From AEGEAN-183 sp045563675 (GTDB lineage: Bacteria > Pseudomonadota > Gammaproteobacteria > Magnimaribacterales > Magnimaribacteraceae): a DNA stretch of 64,000 bases. This document shows positions 23,184 through 33,033 of the stretch, one piece after another; the first letter of the stretch is position 1; each line of letters starts with the position of its first letter. A program made the position numbers and the translations under genes. Below the pieces are notes generated by a model. That model did no database searches. It saw only the letters and a program-made list of their open reading frames with translations, and was not told the DNA's origin. The stretch spans positions 558,001-622,000 of the forward strand of contig JBJLIX010000002.1 of assembly GCA_045563675.1 (NCBI GenBank), given 5' to 3'.

Positions 23184-24133
23184 GCTTCCTTCAAGATATT
23201 AATTATCAACTCACTAAAATCCATATTCTGAAAACTGGCTGATTTAGGAACTAAACTATTTTCAGTCATCCCTGGAGAGGTGTTTACTTCCAATAACTGG
23301 AAATTTCTTTCTTTATCTAAAATAAAATCAACTCTGCCCCAACCACTGCAGCCTAAGGAAGAAAAACCATGCCATGCAAAATCTCTTAACATATCTAGTT
23401 CCTCAGAACTAAAATCTCCTTGGTAGTATTCTGTATCATCTCTTTCATACTTTGCATTGAAATCATAGAATTCATTCTTGGGCTTTATGCATAGTGGCTT
23501 AAGCGTTTTTTCACCAAGAATTGGTACTGTAACCTCCTGTCCTTCAATATAGGCCTCTACGATTATTAAATCATCATAATTTAAGGCCTCTTTCATTGCT
23601 TCTTCTAGACTTCCCCTGCCCGGATGAACAATAGTTATTCCTAGACTTGAACCTTCTCTTGCAGGTTTCACAACAAAAGATTTATCTAGGTGTCCTACAT
23701 CTTCTTCTCCAGAAACATAAGGAATAGTCGCAGAGTCTTTAGTACCAGCATTTATTATTTCAACAAAATCAGGGGTAGGAAGAGATAATTCTCTCCAAAT
23801 TTTTTTAGTTTCTAATTTATTCATAGCTATCTCACAAGATTTAGAATTACTTCCCGTGAACTTTTTACCTGAATCCTCTAAAATTTTTTGAACAAAACCA
23901 TCCTCACCGCCTTTCCCATGTAAAGCAATAAAAGCTATATCCAAGGAATCAACTATATCTCTTACGTGTTCAGCAGATTTCAAGTCAATACTTCTAGGTT
24001 TTAGTCCTAATGTTTTTAGAGATTCAGTTACTGCATGACCACTCTTTAATGATATTTCTCTTTCAGAAGACCACCCTCCCATTAAAACAGAGATCTCATA
24101 ATCTCTAAGTCTATCTAGGAAATCTTCATTCAT
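23174..24133 (-). CDS. ddl: D-alanine--D-alanine ligase
   Basis: Ddl makes the D-Ala-D-Ala dipeptide for MurF. The 319-residue ATP-grasp enzyme shows M-G-G-W-S-S-E-R-E-I-S-L-K-S-G (about 18-32), A-L-H-G-K-G-G-E-D-G, F-V-V-K-P-A-R-E-G-S-S-L-G and the metal site L-L-E-V-N-T-S-P-G-M-T. It overlaps murC by 8 bp and is the last gene of the dcw cluster here; ftsQ, which normally follows, has moved upstream. Its terminal codons overlap the rpsF promoter. Confidence 0.97.
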   Translation of the reverse strand: MNEDFLDRLRDYEISVLMGGWSSEREISLKSGHAVTESLKTLGLKPRSIDLKSAEHVRDIVDSLDIAFIALHGKGGEDGFVQKILEDSGKKFTGSNSKSCEIAMNKLETKKIWRELSLPTPDFVEIINAGTKDSATIPYVSGEEDVGHLDKSFVVKPAREGSSLGITIVHPGRGSLEEAMKEALNYDDLIIVEAYIEGQEVTVPILGEKTLKPLCIKPKNEFYDFNAKYERDDTEYYQGDFSSEELDMLRDFAWHGFSSLGCSGWGRVDFILDKERNFQLLEVNTSPGMTENSLVPKSASFQNMDFSELIINILKEACF

Positions 24134-25520
24134 TTTTTTTAATTATAGGACTTAGTTCTTCAGATATTTCTGAAATATTCCCAGCTCCTTGAATTAATAA
24201 TATGCCTCCATGACCTAAATTTTCTGATCTTATTAGTTCTAGGGCTTCATGACTTGAATTACAAAGTCTTACCTTTAAAAAACCTGATTTCTTTATAGAT
24301 TCTAATAATTTTGAAGAACTTATATCTTTCAATGCTTTTTCTCCAGCAGGATAAATATCTAATAATAAAAGGTGATCAACAAGACCCAACACTTCTACAA
24401 AATCAGTAAATAAGTCAATTGTTCTAGAGTAACGATGAGGTTGAAAAACCATTGTTATCTCTTTGTCTACAAATGACTCTCTTAAAGTTTCTATAGTACT
24501 TCTTATTTCATTTGGATGATGTCCATAATCATCTACAACAATAGTGGAATTCAGTTTCCCTAAGAATTCCATCCTTCTATTTATTCCTGAAAATTTAGAA
24601 AGTGCAGATTGAATATTAATAGAAGAAATATTCTCTTCTAAAGCAATTATTACAGCTGCTGCTGCATTAAGTGCATTATGCCTACCAGGAATTTTTAGCT
24701 TCAAATCTAAAACTTCATCTTCGGTATTAACCAAAGAAAACTTTGAGAAAAAACCTTCATTCTTATAATTAACTAAACGATAATCATTTTTTTTCTCAAA
24801 ACCATAAAGAATAGTTTTTCTAGAAAAAGCAGGAGTTAGTTTTCTAATAATTGGATCATCACCACAAGCTACGAGAAGTCCATCAAAGGGTAATCTTTTT
24901 ACGAAATTAATAAAAGCTTCTTCCAAGTTCTGAAAATTATTTCCATAATTCAAAAGATGATCTGAGTCTATATTAGTAATTATTTCTAATGAAGGTTGCA
25001 GCTTCAAAAAGGACTTATCACTTTCATCTGCTTCTGCAATAAGATAATCGCCTGTTCCTAGCTTTGCATTAGTAGCGAAACTTGTTATAACACCACCATT
25101 AATGAAAGTTGGATCTAGCATTGCTTCTGTCATAATAGATGCAAGCAAGCTGGTAGTAGTAGTCTTACCGTGCGTTCCTGCTATTGCAATACCTCTTTTC
25201 ATTATCATTAAACTTGAAAGAAGCTCAGCTCTCTCAAGAATGGGTATATTCTGTTTCATAGCAGATACTAATTCAGGGTTTTTATCCTTTATAGCTGATG
25301 ACTTAACAAGCATATCGGCTCCTTCTATATTTTCAGATCTATGATCAAACACAATTTCTATACCGAGAGATTGCAATCTTTTTGTAATTGAAGATTCTGT
25401 CATATCAGAACCTCCTACTTCATAACCTAAATTAAGCAGAACTTCAGCTAATCCACTCATTCCACTTCCGCCTATACCAACGAAGAATATTTTATTAAGA
25501 GATTTTTTTAATGGATTCAT
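24126..25520 (-). CDS. murC: UDP-N-acetylmuramate--L-alanine ligase
   Basis: MurC adds L-Ala to UDP-MurNAc. The 464-residue Mur ligase has the N-terminal F-V-G-I-G-G-S-G-M-S-G-L-A-E-V-L (about 13-28), the P-loop G-T-H-G-K-T-T-T-T (about 114-122) and the C-terminal Y-G-H-H-P-N-E-I segment of MurC. The start ATG overlaps the murG end by 26 bp; it gives the expected leader length before the Rossmann motif, so it is retained. The end overlaps ddl by 8 bp. Confidence 0.97.
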   Translation of the reverse strand: MNPLKKSLNKIFFVGIGGSGMSGLAEVLLNLGYEVGGSDMTESSITKRLQSLGIEIVFDHRSENIEGADMLVKSSAIKDKNPELVSAMKQNIPILERAELLSSLMIMKRGIAIAGTHGKTTTTSLLASIMTEAMLDPTFINGGVITSFATNAKLGTGDYLIAEADESDKSFLKLQPSLEIITNIDSDHLLNYGNNFQNLEEAFINFVKRLPFDGLLVACGDDPIIRKLTPAFSRKTILYGFEKKNDYRLVNYKNEGFFSKFSLVNTEDEVLDLKLKIPGRHNALNAAAAVIIALEENISSINIQSALSKFSGINRRMEFLGKLNSTIVVDDYGHHPNEIRSTIETLRESFVDKEITMVFQPHRYSRTIDLFTDFVEVLGLVDHLLLLDIYPAGEKALKDISSSKLLESIKKSGFLKVRLCNSSHEALELIRSENLGHGGILLIQGAGNISEISEELSPIIKKNE

Positions 25521-26583
25521 TAATGAGTTTATAGATTTTATCTGTAACTTCGGGTACAGAGCAGAGTTTAGCTGAATCTGCCATAGAAAGTCTCTTCTTA
25601 GTGTTAGAAGATAACTCTAGAAGGATATTTAAAAGTCTTGTTGAATCACTTAAAGATATACTTGTATTGGTCATCAAAACTTCAGCAGCCCCATTTTCTT
25701 TTAAATACATTGCGTTGTAGTATTGATGATTATCTGTTGCCCAAGGAAAAGGTAGCAAGATAGAAGCTTTATTTGATACCGCTAATTCTGCAATAGTCAT
25801 AGCTCCTGCTCTACTTATTACCAAATCAGCACTTGAATATGCAGAACCCATATCATTTATAAAAGGCACAACTAAAGATTTAACATTTAAATCAGAGTAA
25901 AAGCCTTGGAGTCTTTCTTCATCTTCTTTTCCAGTTTGATGTGTTATTCTCCAATCACTAAAATCTTCTATTTTAGACAATGCTGTCATGAGTATAGAGT
26001 TAAGTTGTTGAGATCCTTGACTACCGCCTAAGATAAGTAAATTAAATTCCTTGCTATTATTGCTATTTGATTTTTCATATTGAGAAGCAATAATCTCTCT
26101 TCTTACGGGGTTGCCTACAAAAACTGTTTTACCACTCTCTTTGAAGGCAGAAGGGAAGCCTTCGAAAACATAATCTGAAAAATGAGACAAAAATTTATTC
26201 GCAGTACCCGGGATGCTATTTTGTTCATGTATAAATAAAGGGATTCTGAGAAAAGCAGACAAAAGACCTGGTCCCAAAGTGATGTAGCCTCCACAACAAA
26301 AAACAAAATCTGGTTTAATTCTTATTAAAAGCAGAAAGGAATGGATTAGAGACAATTGTAAAAGGATTACAGAAATTAACTTTTTAATAAAACTTTTGTT
26401 CCTAAATCCTTCAGACTTTATTCTGTAAAAATTAAAATTCTCTTGGTAACAAATTTCTTTTTCTAGAGATTGGTCTTTTCCTATCCAATGTATCTCAGCT
26501 CCTGAATCATTAAACGCTCTGGCAACTTCAAGAGCAGGATAAATGTGCCCACCAGTACCTCCAGCAACAATCAAAGCCTTCAT
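25495..26583 (-). CDS. murG: UDP-GlcNAc:lipid I N-acetylglucosaminyltransferase MurG
   Basis: MurG transfers GlcNAc to lipid I on the inner face of the membrane to make lipid II. The 362-residue GT-B protein has the N-terminal G-G-T-G-G-H-I-Y-P-A-L-E (8-19), H-E-Q-N-S-I-P-G with the conserved His/Glu, G-G-S-Q-G-S-Q-Q-L-N and the UDP-binding S-R-A-G-A-M-T-I-A-E-L region. It overlaps ftsW by 1 bp and murC by 26 bp. Length is typical. Confidence 0.97.
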   Translation of the reverse strand: MKALIVAGGTGGHIYPALEVARAFNDSGAEIHWIGKDQSLEKEICYQENFNFYRIKSEGFRNKSFIKKLISVILLQLSLIHSFLLLIRIKPDFVFCCGGYITLGPGLLSAFLRIPLFIHEQNSIPGTANKFLSHFSDYVFEGFPSAFKESGKTVFVGNPVRREIIASQYEKSNSNNSKEFNLLILGGSQGSQQLNSILMTALSKIEDFSDWRITHQTGKEDEERLQGFYSDLNVKSLVVPFINDMGSAYSSADLVISRAGAMTIAELAVSNKASILLPFPWATDNHQYYNAMYLKENGAAEVLMTNTSISLSDSTRLLNILLELSSNTKKRLSMADSAKLCSVPEVTDKIYKLINESIKKIS

Positions 26584-27761
26584 TAAAAGCTTACCTTTCT
26601 TGAGACATTTGCAACAGGCATAGAAGTCTTAGTTTCTTGATCTACTCTTAATACCAAGGCGCATAGAGAGCACATTATCAGTAAACTTGTTCCGCCATAA
26701 CTTATAAATGGTAAAGTTAGCCCCTTTGTTGGTAAAAGACCGCTTGCAACACCAACATTTATAAAAGTATGTAGGCCTATTAAGATTCCAGTTCCATAAC
26801 AAGCAAAAAAACCAAAATGTAGATTTCTCCGTAAAGCATTCTTCCCTATATGAAAACACCTAAAAGATATTAGAAATAGAGTAGATATAACTATTAAAGC
26901 TGTAAAAATGCCCATCTCTTCTACAATAACAGCAAAAATAAAATCGGAATGAGCATCTGGTAGGTAGCCTAATTTCATTAAACTCTCTCCCAATCCTACT
27001 CCAAACCAATCTCCCCTACTGATTGCCATTAAAGATAAGGTCAACTGATACCCTCCTTTATCAGGATCTGCCCAAGGATCCATATAGGCTATTATCCTTT
27101 CCCACCTATAAGGCTCAAATATTATTAAGGCTAAAACACTTATGAATGCTAGAGTTATAACAAGAAGAAATTGTTTAATATGCACTCCTGCTATAAATAG
27201 TATTCCTAAAACAGTAGCAAATATTACAGCTGAAGCCCCCAGGTCAGGTTGCATTAGGATCAAAAAAACAACCACAACAACGAGCATTGCTGGTTTAAAA
27301 AAAGCAAACCAATGGGATTGAAGATCTTTTAAACGGCGAACACAATATCCAGAAGCATATATTATAGTAATAAATTTCATTACTTCTGATGGTTGCAGCC
27401 CAATAGGGCCTAACCTGATCCACCTACTTGCACCTTTAACTTCTACACCAATACCAGGAACAAAAACTAATAAAAGAAGGACAATTCCTAAGCCTAAAAA
27501 CAAACGGTCAAAATTTTCCCAAAAACTCAGAGGCAAAGATAGAACCACTGAAAAAAGGAAAAAACCTACAATTAAATGGATAAATTGTTTTTTTGTAAAA
27601 CTGAAGGGGTCACCAGAAATAGAATCAGAAAATTCAATAGTAGCAGTTGCTACTACCAACATACCGAAAATTGTTAAAAATAAGAATAGATTAATAAAAA
27701 CAATATCTATTTTTTTTACATCAGGAAATGATAAATAACTTGATAAAAAAGACTTTAACAC
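26583..27761 (-). CDS. ftsW: Septal peptidoglycan glycosyltransferase FtsW
   Basis: FtsW is a SEDS-family polymerase working with FtsI at the septum. The 392-residue protein has ten membrane segments, the motif R-W-I-R-L-G-P-I-G-L-Q-P-S-E-V-M-K (about 115-131), an aspartate-bearing periplasmic loop (S-L-M-K-L-G-Y-L-P-D-A-H-S-D-F) and the C-terminal G-L-L-P-T-K-G-L-T-L-P-F-I-S-Y-G-G-T-S. It adjoins murD with no gap. A mild alternative, RodA, is excluded by dcw context. Confidence 0.96.
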   Translation of the reverse strand: MLKSFLSSYLSFPDVKKIDIVFINLFLFLTIFGMLVVATATIEFSDSISGDPFSFTKKQFIHLIVGFFLFSVVLSLPLSFWENFDRLFLGLGIVLLLLVFVPGIGVEVKGASRWIRLGPIGLQPSEVMKFITIIYASGYCVRRLKDLQSHWFAFFKPAMLVVVVVFLILMQPDLGASAVIFATVLGILFIAGVHIKQFLLVITLAFISVLALIIFEPYRWERIIAYMDPWADPDKGGYQLTLSLMAISRGDWFGVGLGESLMKLGYLPDAHSDFIFAVIVEEMGIFTALIVISTLFLISFRCFHIGKNALRRNLHFGFFACYGTGILIGLHTFINVGVASGLLPTKGLTLPFISYGGTSLLIMCSLCALVLRVDQETKTSMPVANVSRKVSF

Positions 27762-29072
27762 TTAATTAAATCCCGAAAATTCTATAAATTTTCTGCCTCT
27801 ATCTTCATAATTAGAAAACATATCTAAACTAGAACATCCTGGAGAAAGTAAAATAACATCCCCTTTTTTTGCAATCGATTGTGAAATATTTATTGAATCC
27901 TGCAAATCTTCAGCCAATACACTTTTTCCTAATTTTTTTATTGCATTCTCTAATCTTTTTTTATCATGACCAAAGACTATAGCTTGCTTTATTGGAAAGG
28001 ATTTACTGTAGTCAATATTACTAAAATCTTGTCCTTTTGCTTCACCTCCACAAATTAATATTGTTCTTTTTGCACCATATAAGTGATGACAAGAATTAAT
28101 AGCTGTTAATAAAGAAGAAATATTTGTACTCTTAGAATCATTGATGTATGTCACTCCTTCTTTTATTCCCAGTCTTTCAAACCTATGACTAAGTCTATTA
28201 AAACTGAGCAAAGCATTTAAAGCTCTATTAACTAAATCTGAATCTTTATTAATCAAGTCACTATAAGTTTCTTTATTTTTTATTGATGTGTAAGCTAAAA
28301 CAACCCCCAGTACAGCTTTAATATTATCTTTTTCATGCAATGGCCAACCACACTCTAAAAAAGACGATATTTGTTCTTCAAATCTATCCAGATTCTTTAA
28401 AAAATAGATATTTTCTTTTTTTGATAATTCTTTAGTTAGAAATTCATCAACTCCAGATAAACCAATAGAACAATTGCATAATACTTTCTCTTTACTTCTT
28501 CTATAGGCTTCTTCATTAAGGTGTATGTCAAGATGGTCCTGATCAATGTTTAATAAAACTCCTAAATCTCCTCTTATATTTACACTATGTTCTAGGTGAA
28601 AGCTTGAAACCTCTATTATAGATAAATCGTTTCTTTCATTAATGAAGTCCAGGGCAGGATTCCCTATATTGCCACAATAAATAATTTTATTTTTTGGAAA
28701 TAATTTAGATAAAACATGTTTTGTCATAGATACAACTGATGTTTTTCCATTAGTACCTGTAACTAGAAATTTTAAAGAACTTGAATCTTCAACGAATAAC
28801 TCAATATCAGTTTGTATTTTGATACCTTTATTTTTTGCTTCAACAAGTATTGGAGCTTCAAAGTCTATGCCTGGGCTAACAAGGATTTTATCAATATCAG
28901 GGAAAGCGTTAAGATCAAAATCTCCTAAATAAATCTCTTCATTGAAATCTTCAAATTCTTTTAATCCAGGAGGATTATCTCTAGTATCAAAGATAATAAC
29001 TGGTATTTTATTCTTTCTTGTATACCTCAGAAAAGAAGCACCGGTTGCACCGAAACCTAATATAAGATGCAT
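27762..29072 (-). CDS. murD: UDP-N-acetylmuramoyl-L-alanine--D-glutamate ligase
   Basis: MurD adds D-Glu to the peptidoglycan precursor. The 436-residue ligase has the N-terminal G-F-G-A-T-G-A-S (5-12), the P-loop V-T-G-T-N-G-K-T-S-V and the central N-I-D-Q-D-H-L-D, and the C-terminal D-S-K-S-T-N motif. It ends flush with ftsW and starts 19 bp after mraY. Length is typical. Confidence 0.96.
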   Translation of the reverse strand: MHLILGFGATGASFLRYTRKNKIPVIIFDTRDNPPGLKEFEDFNEEIYLGDFDLNAFPDIDKILVSPGIDFEAPILVEAKNKGIKIQTDIELFVEDSSSLKFLVTGTNGKTSVVSMTKHVLSKLFPKNKIIYCGNIGNPALDFINERNDLSIIEVSSFHLEHSVNIRGDLGVLLNIDQDHLDIHLNEEAYRRSKEKVLCNCSIGLSGVDEFLTKELSKKENIYFLKNLDRFEEQISSFLECGWPLHEKDNIKAVLGVVLAYTSIKNKETYSDLINKDSDLVNRALNALLSFNRLSHRFERLGIKEGVTYINDSKSTNISSLLTAINSCHHLYGAKRTILICGGEAKGQDFSNIDYSKSFPIKQAIVFGHDKKRLENAIKKLGKSVLAEDLQDSINISQSIAKKGDVILLSPGCSSLDMFSNYEDRGRKFIEFSGFN

Positions 29073-29091
29073 CTATTTCCTCGTCATAAAA

Positions 29092-30174
29092 TCATCTAAG
29101 TTTTAAAAGCACTAAACCAATTAAAACCAACATAAATGTAATTATCCAGAACCTGACTATGACCCTTGGTTCGGGCCATCCCTTTAACTCATAATGATGG
29201 TGAATAGGCGCCATCTTAAAAACTCTTCTACCTGTTAACCTTACAGACGTCACTTGAACAATAACTGAAAGAGTTTCGACTACAAAAACTCCCCCCATAA
29301 TTAATAAAACATATTCATGCCTGATTATCACAGCTACAATTCCTAGCGCGGCTCCTAAAGCAAGAGACCCTACATCTCCCATAAATACTTGAGCAGGATA
29401 GGTGTTATACCAAAGAAAACCTATACCTGATCCAACAAGTGCTCCACAAAAAACAAGCATCTCTCCTGTTCCTGGTAAAAAAGGTATATTTAGATAATCT
29501 GCATAGATAGTATTTCCAGCTGCATAGCCTATTAAACCCAAACCTCCTGCAACCATCACACAAGGCAATATGGCTAAACCATCAAGTCCATCAGTTAAAT
29601 TAACAGCATTACTTGAACCTATAATTACTAAATAGGTAATAATAATAAATCCCAAACCTAACTCTATAGATATCTCCTTGAAGAAAGGAACTATTAAGCT
29701 AATCTCATGGATATTCTCTGAGGTATAAAACAGGTAAGTTCCAGCCCCAATTGCTATCAAACTTTGCCAGAATATCTTATTAATTGCTGATAGGCCTTTA
29801 GAAGACTTATACCTTAATTTAAATAAATCGTCAGCCCATCCTAAAATACCAAATAATGTAGTTACTCCTAATGCTACCCAAAGGTATCTATTTGCCAGAT
29901 CTCCCCATAAAACTGAGCTGATAAATATAGAAGATAAAATTAAAGTCCCTCCCATAGTTGGAGTGCCTTTCTTAGCTAAGTGTGTTGATGGGCCTTCTTC
30001 TCTTACTACTTGTCCTACCTGTAAAAGGTGCATTTGATTGATGAATTTTGGGCCTAAGAATAGAGACACTAGTAAAGCCGTTAAAGTTGCAAATATTGCT
30101 CTAAAAGACAAATAATCAAATACCCTTAAAGGTCCATAACTATCAGAAAAGAAATTAAAAAGCTCTACTAGCAT
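29092..30174 (-). CDS. mraY: Phospho-N-acetylmuramoyl-pentapeptide transferase MraY
   Basis: MraY makes lipid I by moving phospho-MurNAc-pentapeptide to undecaprenyl phosphate. The 360-residue, ten-helix protein shows G-T-P-T-M-G-G, the catalytic D-D-x-x-K in W-A-D-D-L-F-K, N-A-V-N-L-T-D-G-L-D-G-L-A and P-I-H-H-H-Y-E-L-K-G-W. Length equals E. coli MraY. It is 2 bp after murF. Confidence 0.98.
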   Translation of the reverse strand: MLVELFNFFSDSYGPLRVFDYLSFRAIFATLTALLVSLFLGPKFINQMHLLQVGQVVREEGPSTHLAKKGTPTMGGTLILSSIFISSVLWGDLANRYLWVALGVTTLFGILGWADDLFKLRYKSSKGLSAINKIFWQSLIAIGAGTYLFYTSENIHEISLIVPFFKEISIELGLGFIIITYLVIIGSSNAVNLTDGLDGLAILPCVMVAGGLGLIGYAAGNTIYADYLNIPFLPGTGEMLVFCGALVGSGIGFLWYNTYPAQVFMGDVGSLALGAALGIVAVIIRHEYVLLIMGGVFVVETLSVIVQVTSVRLTGRRVFKMAPIHHHYELKGWPEPRVIVRFWIITFMLVLIGLVLLKLR

Positions 30175-30176
30175 AT

Positions 30177-31526
30177 CTACTTTGTTATTTTATCTACTAT
30201 ATAGTCCATTTTGGTTGACCTAGAGCCTTTAATCAAAATTATGGAATCTTTATCAAGTCTAATATTAAGGTATTCCAACAATTCATCTTTTGAATTAAAT
30301 ATTCTGGCTTCTCCTTCTAGGTGATTTATTCCTTCTTTCCATAATTTACCTATACATAAGAATTCATCTAATTTTTTTGCAGCATACTTACATATGTCTT
30401 CATGATAGAAGGATTCTAGGTCACCTAATTCAGCCATTTCCCCGGCAATAAGAAATTTTCTCTTATCTTTATAGTTACTTAATAAATCTATAGATTTCTT
30501 CATTGAATCTGGATTTGAATTATAAGAATCGTCTATTAATAATGCTCCTGCTTTTGTGGACTTAAGCTCCATTCTCCTTCTGGGGTAGGATAAATTTTTT
30601 ACTCCTCCTCTTACCTCATCTATGGAGAAACCAATGGAGTGACAAACTGATAAAGCAGCACACATATTTAAACAATTATGTGTAGCTAGGGTATCTAAAA
30701 CGAAACTATCAGTTTGCATAGAGTGGTTTATATTAAAGGAGACCTGTTTCTTATTAACATCTATCTCTACTTTATCTAACTGGAAATCTGAGTCCTTATG
30801 ATACCCAAATGTTACTAAAGTATTCGTTAAACAAGCATCTCTTAAATACTCGAAATGATCTGAGTCCTTAGGAAGGATAGCAACAGAATCTTTTGAAGAA
30901 TTCTTAAGTATGAAACTTTTTTCTTCTGCTACTTTCTCTACAGTTTCTAATTTTTCTAAATGGGATTCACCAATATTTGTAATTAGTGCTACATCTGGCC
31001 TAACAATTGAAGAGAGAGAATTTATTTCACCTGCTGAGTTTGTCCCCATTTCCACTACAGAAAAGTCATAATCATCATTTAAATGAATTAGAGTTAGTGG
31101 GACTCCTATATGGTTATTCTGATTACCTAAAGTTTTACTACAGCTTCCCTTTTGATTAAGTAGACTATAAATCATTTCCTTTGTTGTAGTCTTGCCATTA
31201 CTTCCTGTAAGACCTATTACTTTTCCTTTAAATTTGTTTCTTTTATAAGTAGAAAGTTCATTTAAAAAAATAGAAGAATTTTTTACCAAAATATAAGGCT
31301 TAATTGAGAAGTCTTCTTTTTCTAATATAAACCCTACTGCTCCTTTTTTCTTAGACTCCTCTATAAAAAGATGCCCATCAAAATTTGGGCCTTCTAAACA
31401 TAAGAAAATATCTCCTTCTTTTATTGTCCTAGAATCAATACTTATATTCCCAAAAGGGATATCTGAAGAATTACTAACAACTTTCTTGCCAAATCTCTTA
31501 CCTATTGATTCTAAAGTTTCTTGCAT
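30177..31526 (-). CDS. murF: UDP-MurNAc-tripeptide--D-alanyl-D-alanine ligase
   Basis: MurF adds D-Ala-D-Ala to complete the pentapeptide. The 449-residue ligase has the N-terminal S-I-D-S-R-T-I-K-E-G-D-I-F motif, the P-loop G-L-T-G-S-N-G-K-T-T-T-K-E, V-V-E-M-G-T-N and D-D-S-Y-N-S-N-P-D-S-M. It is 4 bp after murE and 2 bp before mraY, in canonical order for this part of the cluster. Confidence 0.97.
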   Translation of the reverse strand: MQETLESIGKRFGKKVVSNSSDIPFGNISIDSRTIKEGDIFLCLEGPNFDGHLFIEESKKKGAVGFILEKEDFSIKPYILVKNSSIFLNELSTYKRNKFKGKVIGLTGSNGKTTTKEMIYSLLNQKGSCSKTLGNQNNHIGVPLTLIHLNDDYDFSVVEMGTNSAGEINSLSSIVRPDVALITNIGESHLEKLETVEKVAEEKSFILKNSSKDSVAILPKDSDHFEYLRDACLTNTLVTFGYHKDSDFQLDKVEIDVNKKQVSFNINHSMQTDSFVLDTLATHNCLNMCAALSVCHSIGFSIDEVRGGVKNLSYPRRRMELKSTKAGALLIDDSYNSNPDSMKKSIDLLSNYKDKRKFLIAGEMAELGDLESFYHEDICKYAAKKLDEFLCIGKLWKEGINHLEGEARIFNSKDELLEYLNIRLDKDSIILIKGSRSTKMDYIVDKITK

Positions 31527-31530
31527 AAGC

Positions 31531-33033
31531 TTAATTCATATTTTCTAGATATTTCTTAATTTCTTCTGAATCATTGAAGTAAAATCTTTCATTTGAAATC
31601 TCTTGATAGTCCTCATGTCCCTTGCCAGCTACAAGTAAAACACATTCATCTTCTTTATTACTTATTTCTTCTAAACAAAAAGAAATTGCGTCTTTCCTAT
31701 TAACTATCACTTTCAATTTTGGACTCTTTTCAAAACCAGAAATTATTTCTTTGATGATACTCATTTCACTTTCTTCTCTTGGATTATCATTTGTCACTAT
31801 TACTCTATCTGAAAATTTGAAAGCCATATTGCCCATTAAAGACCTTTTTGATTTATCTCTATCTCCGCCACACCCAAAAACACACCAGATTTCCTTTTTT
31901 TCGAATGCATCTCTTATCTCTATTAATGAGTGTTCTAAAGCTTCTGGTGTATGAGCATAATCAACAAAATACTTGTCTGCTTGATTAGATGGAATTTCTT
32001 CCATCCTTCCTAAAGGGAACTTCAGATCTTTAAATAAATGATCTACATTTGAGAAATTGAACCCTTTTACAATTAAAGAAGCCATAGCACTGATTAGGTT
32101 TGAGGCTAAGGGTCTGGATATTGTATTTAGACTAAATCTAATATCCTCTCCAAGGGCATTTAATGTTACATTCAAAAGACCTTGATCGTCTCTATTAAAA
32201 TCATAAGAAAAATCTGCATTCTTACCAGCGGCTACAGTAAAAATCTTTGAATCATTAATATTGTTTTTAATCAAAGAATCATATATTTCTTGCCCTAGAA
32301 CATTATCAATATTTAAGATCACATTTTTTGGTTTAAGTTCATAAAATAATCTTTTCTTAGCTTCTTTATATTCTTCGATATTATTATGATAATCAAGATG
32401 GTCTTGAGAAAAACTTGTCAGTATAGCGGTATCAATTTCAGTTCCATCTACTCTGTGCTGATCTAAACCATGTGAAGAAGCTTCAAATGCACATAACTTA
32501 ATATCTTCTCTAATCATTTTAGAGAAAGCATCCTGTAAACTTATAGAATCAGGTGTAGTCAATGAAGAAGGTTGTTTTAGATTAATTCCATCTAATGAAA
32601 TCCCTATTGTACTAATATATCCGCAACTAAGGCCTTTAAGGCTAGCCAGCTGGGATAGGGTCTCAACACAAGAAGTTTTCCCATTAGTACCAGTAACACA
32701 AAATGTCATTAATTTAGAAGAAGGATGGTCATAGAACCTAGAGCTTATTCTCCCCAATTCTTTTTTTAAGTTCTTTACGTAAAGAATATTATTTTCATGG
32801 AGTTTTGGATTGTCTGTTAGTACAGCTTCTGCTCCATTTTGGATCCCTTCATTAACATATTCATTTCCATCTAATTTAGACCCTTTTAATGCTACAAAAA
32901 GAAATCCTTTTTTTACTTTTCTGCTATCTAAAGTCAAACCATTAATACTAAACTTTTTAAGGTCTTCCCTGCCTTCGTAAATACCTTTTAGAAGAAAGTC
33001 TAAATTTTTTGAATTCTTATATTTCTTATTCAT
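31531..33033 (-). CDS. murE: UDP-MurNAc-L-Ala-D-Glu--meso-diaminopimelate ligase
   Basis: MurE adds the third residue of the stem peptide. The 500-residue ligase has L-T-L-D-S-R-K-V-K-K-G near residue 30, the P-loop V-T-G-T-N-G-K-T-S-C and, in the C-terminal domain, D-N-P-R (in T-N-D-N-P-R-E-E), the signature for meso-diaminopimelate rather than lysine. It overlaps ftsI by 1 bp. The peptidoglycan is therefore the Gram-negative A1gamma type. Confidence 0.97.
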   Translation of the reverse strand: MNKKYKNSKNLDFLLKGIYEGREDLKKFSINGLTLDSRKVKKGFLFVALKGSKLDGNEYVNEGIQNGAEAVLTDNPKLHENNILYVKNLKKELGRISSRFYDHPSSKLMTFCVTGTNGKTSCVETLSQLASLKGLSCGYISTIGISLDGINLKQPSSLTTPDSISLQDAFSKMIREDIKLCAFEASSHGLDQHRVDGTEIDTAILTSFSQDHLDYHNNIEEYKEAKKRLFYELKPKNVILNIDNVLGQEIYDSLIKNNINDSKIFTVAAGKNADFSYDFNRDDQGLLNVTLNALGEDIRFSLNTISRPLASNLISAMASLIVKGFNFSNVDHLFKDLKFPLGRMEEIPSNQADKYFVDYAHTPEALEHSLIEIRDAFEKKEIWCVFGCGGDRDKSKRSLMGNMAFKFSDRVIVTNDNPREESEMSIIKEIISGFEKSPKLKVIVNRKDAISFCLEEISNKEDECVLLVAGKGHEDYQEISNERFYFNDSEEIKKYLENMN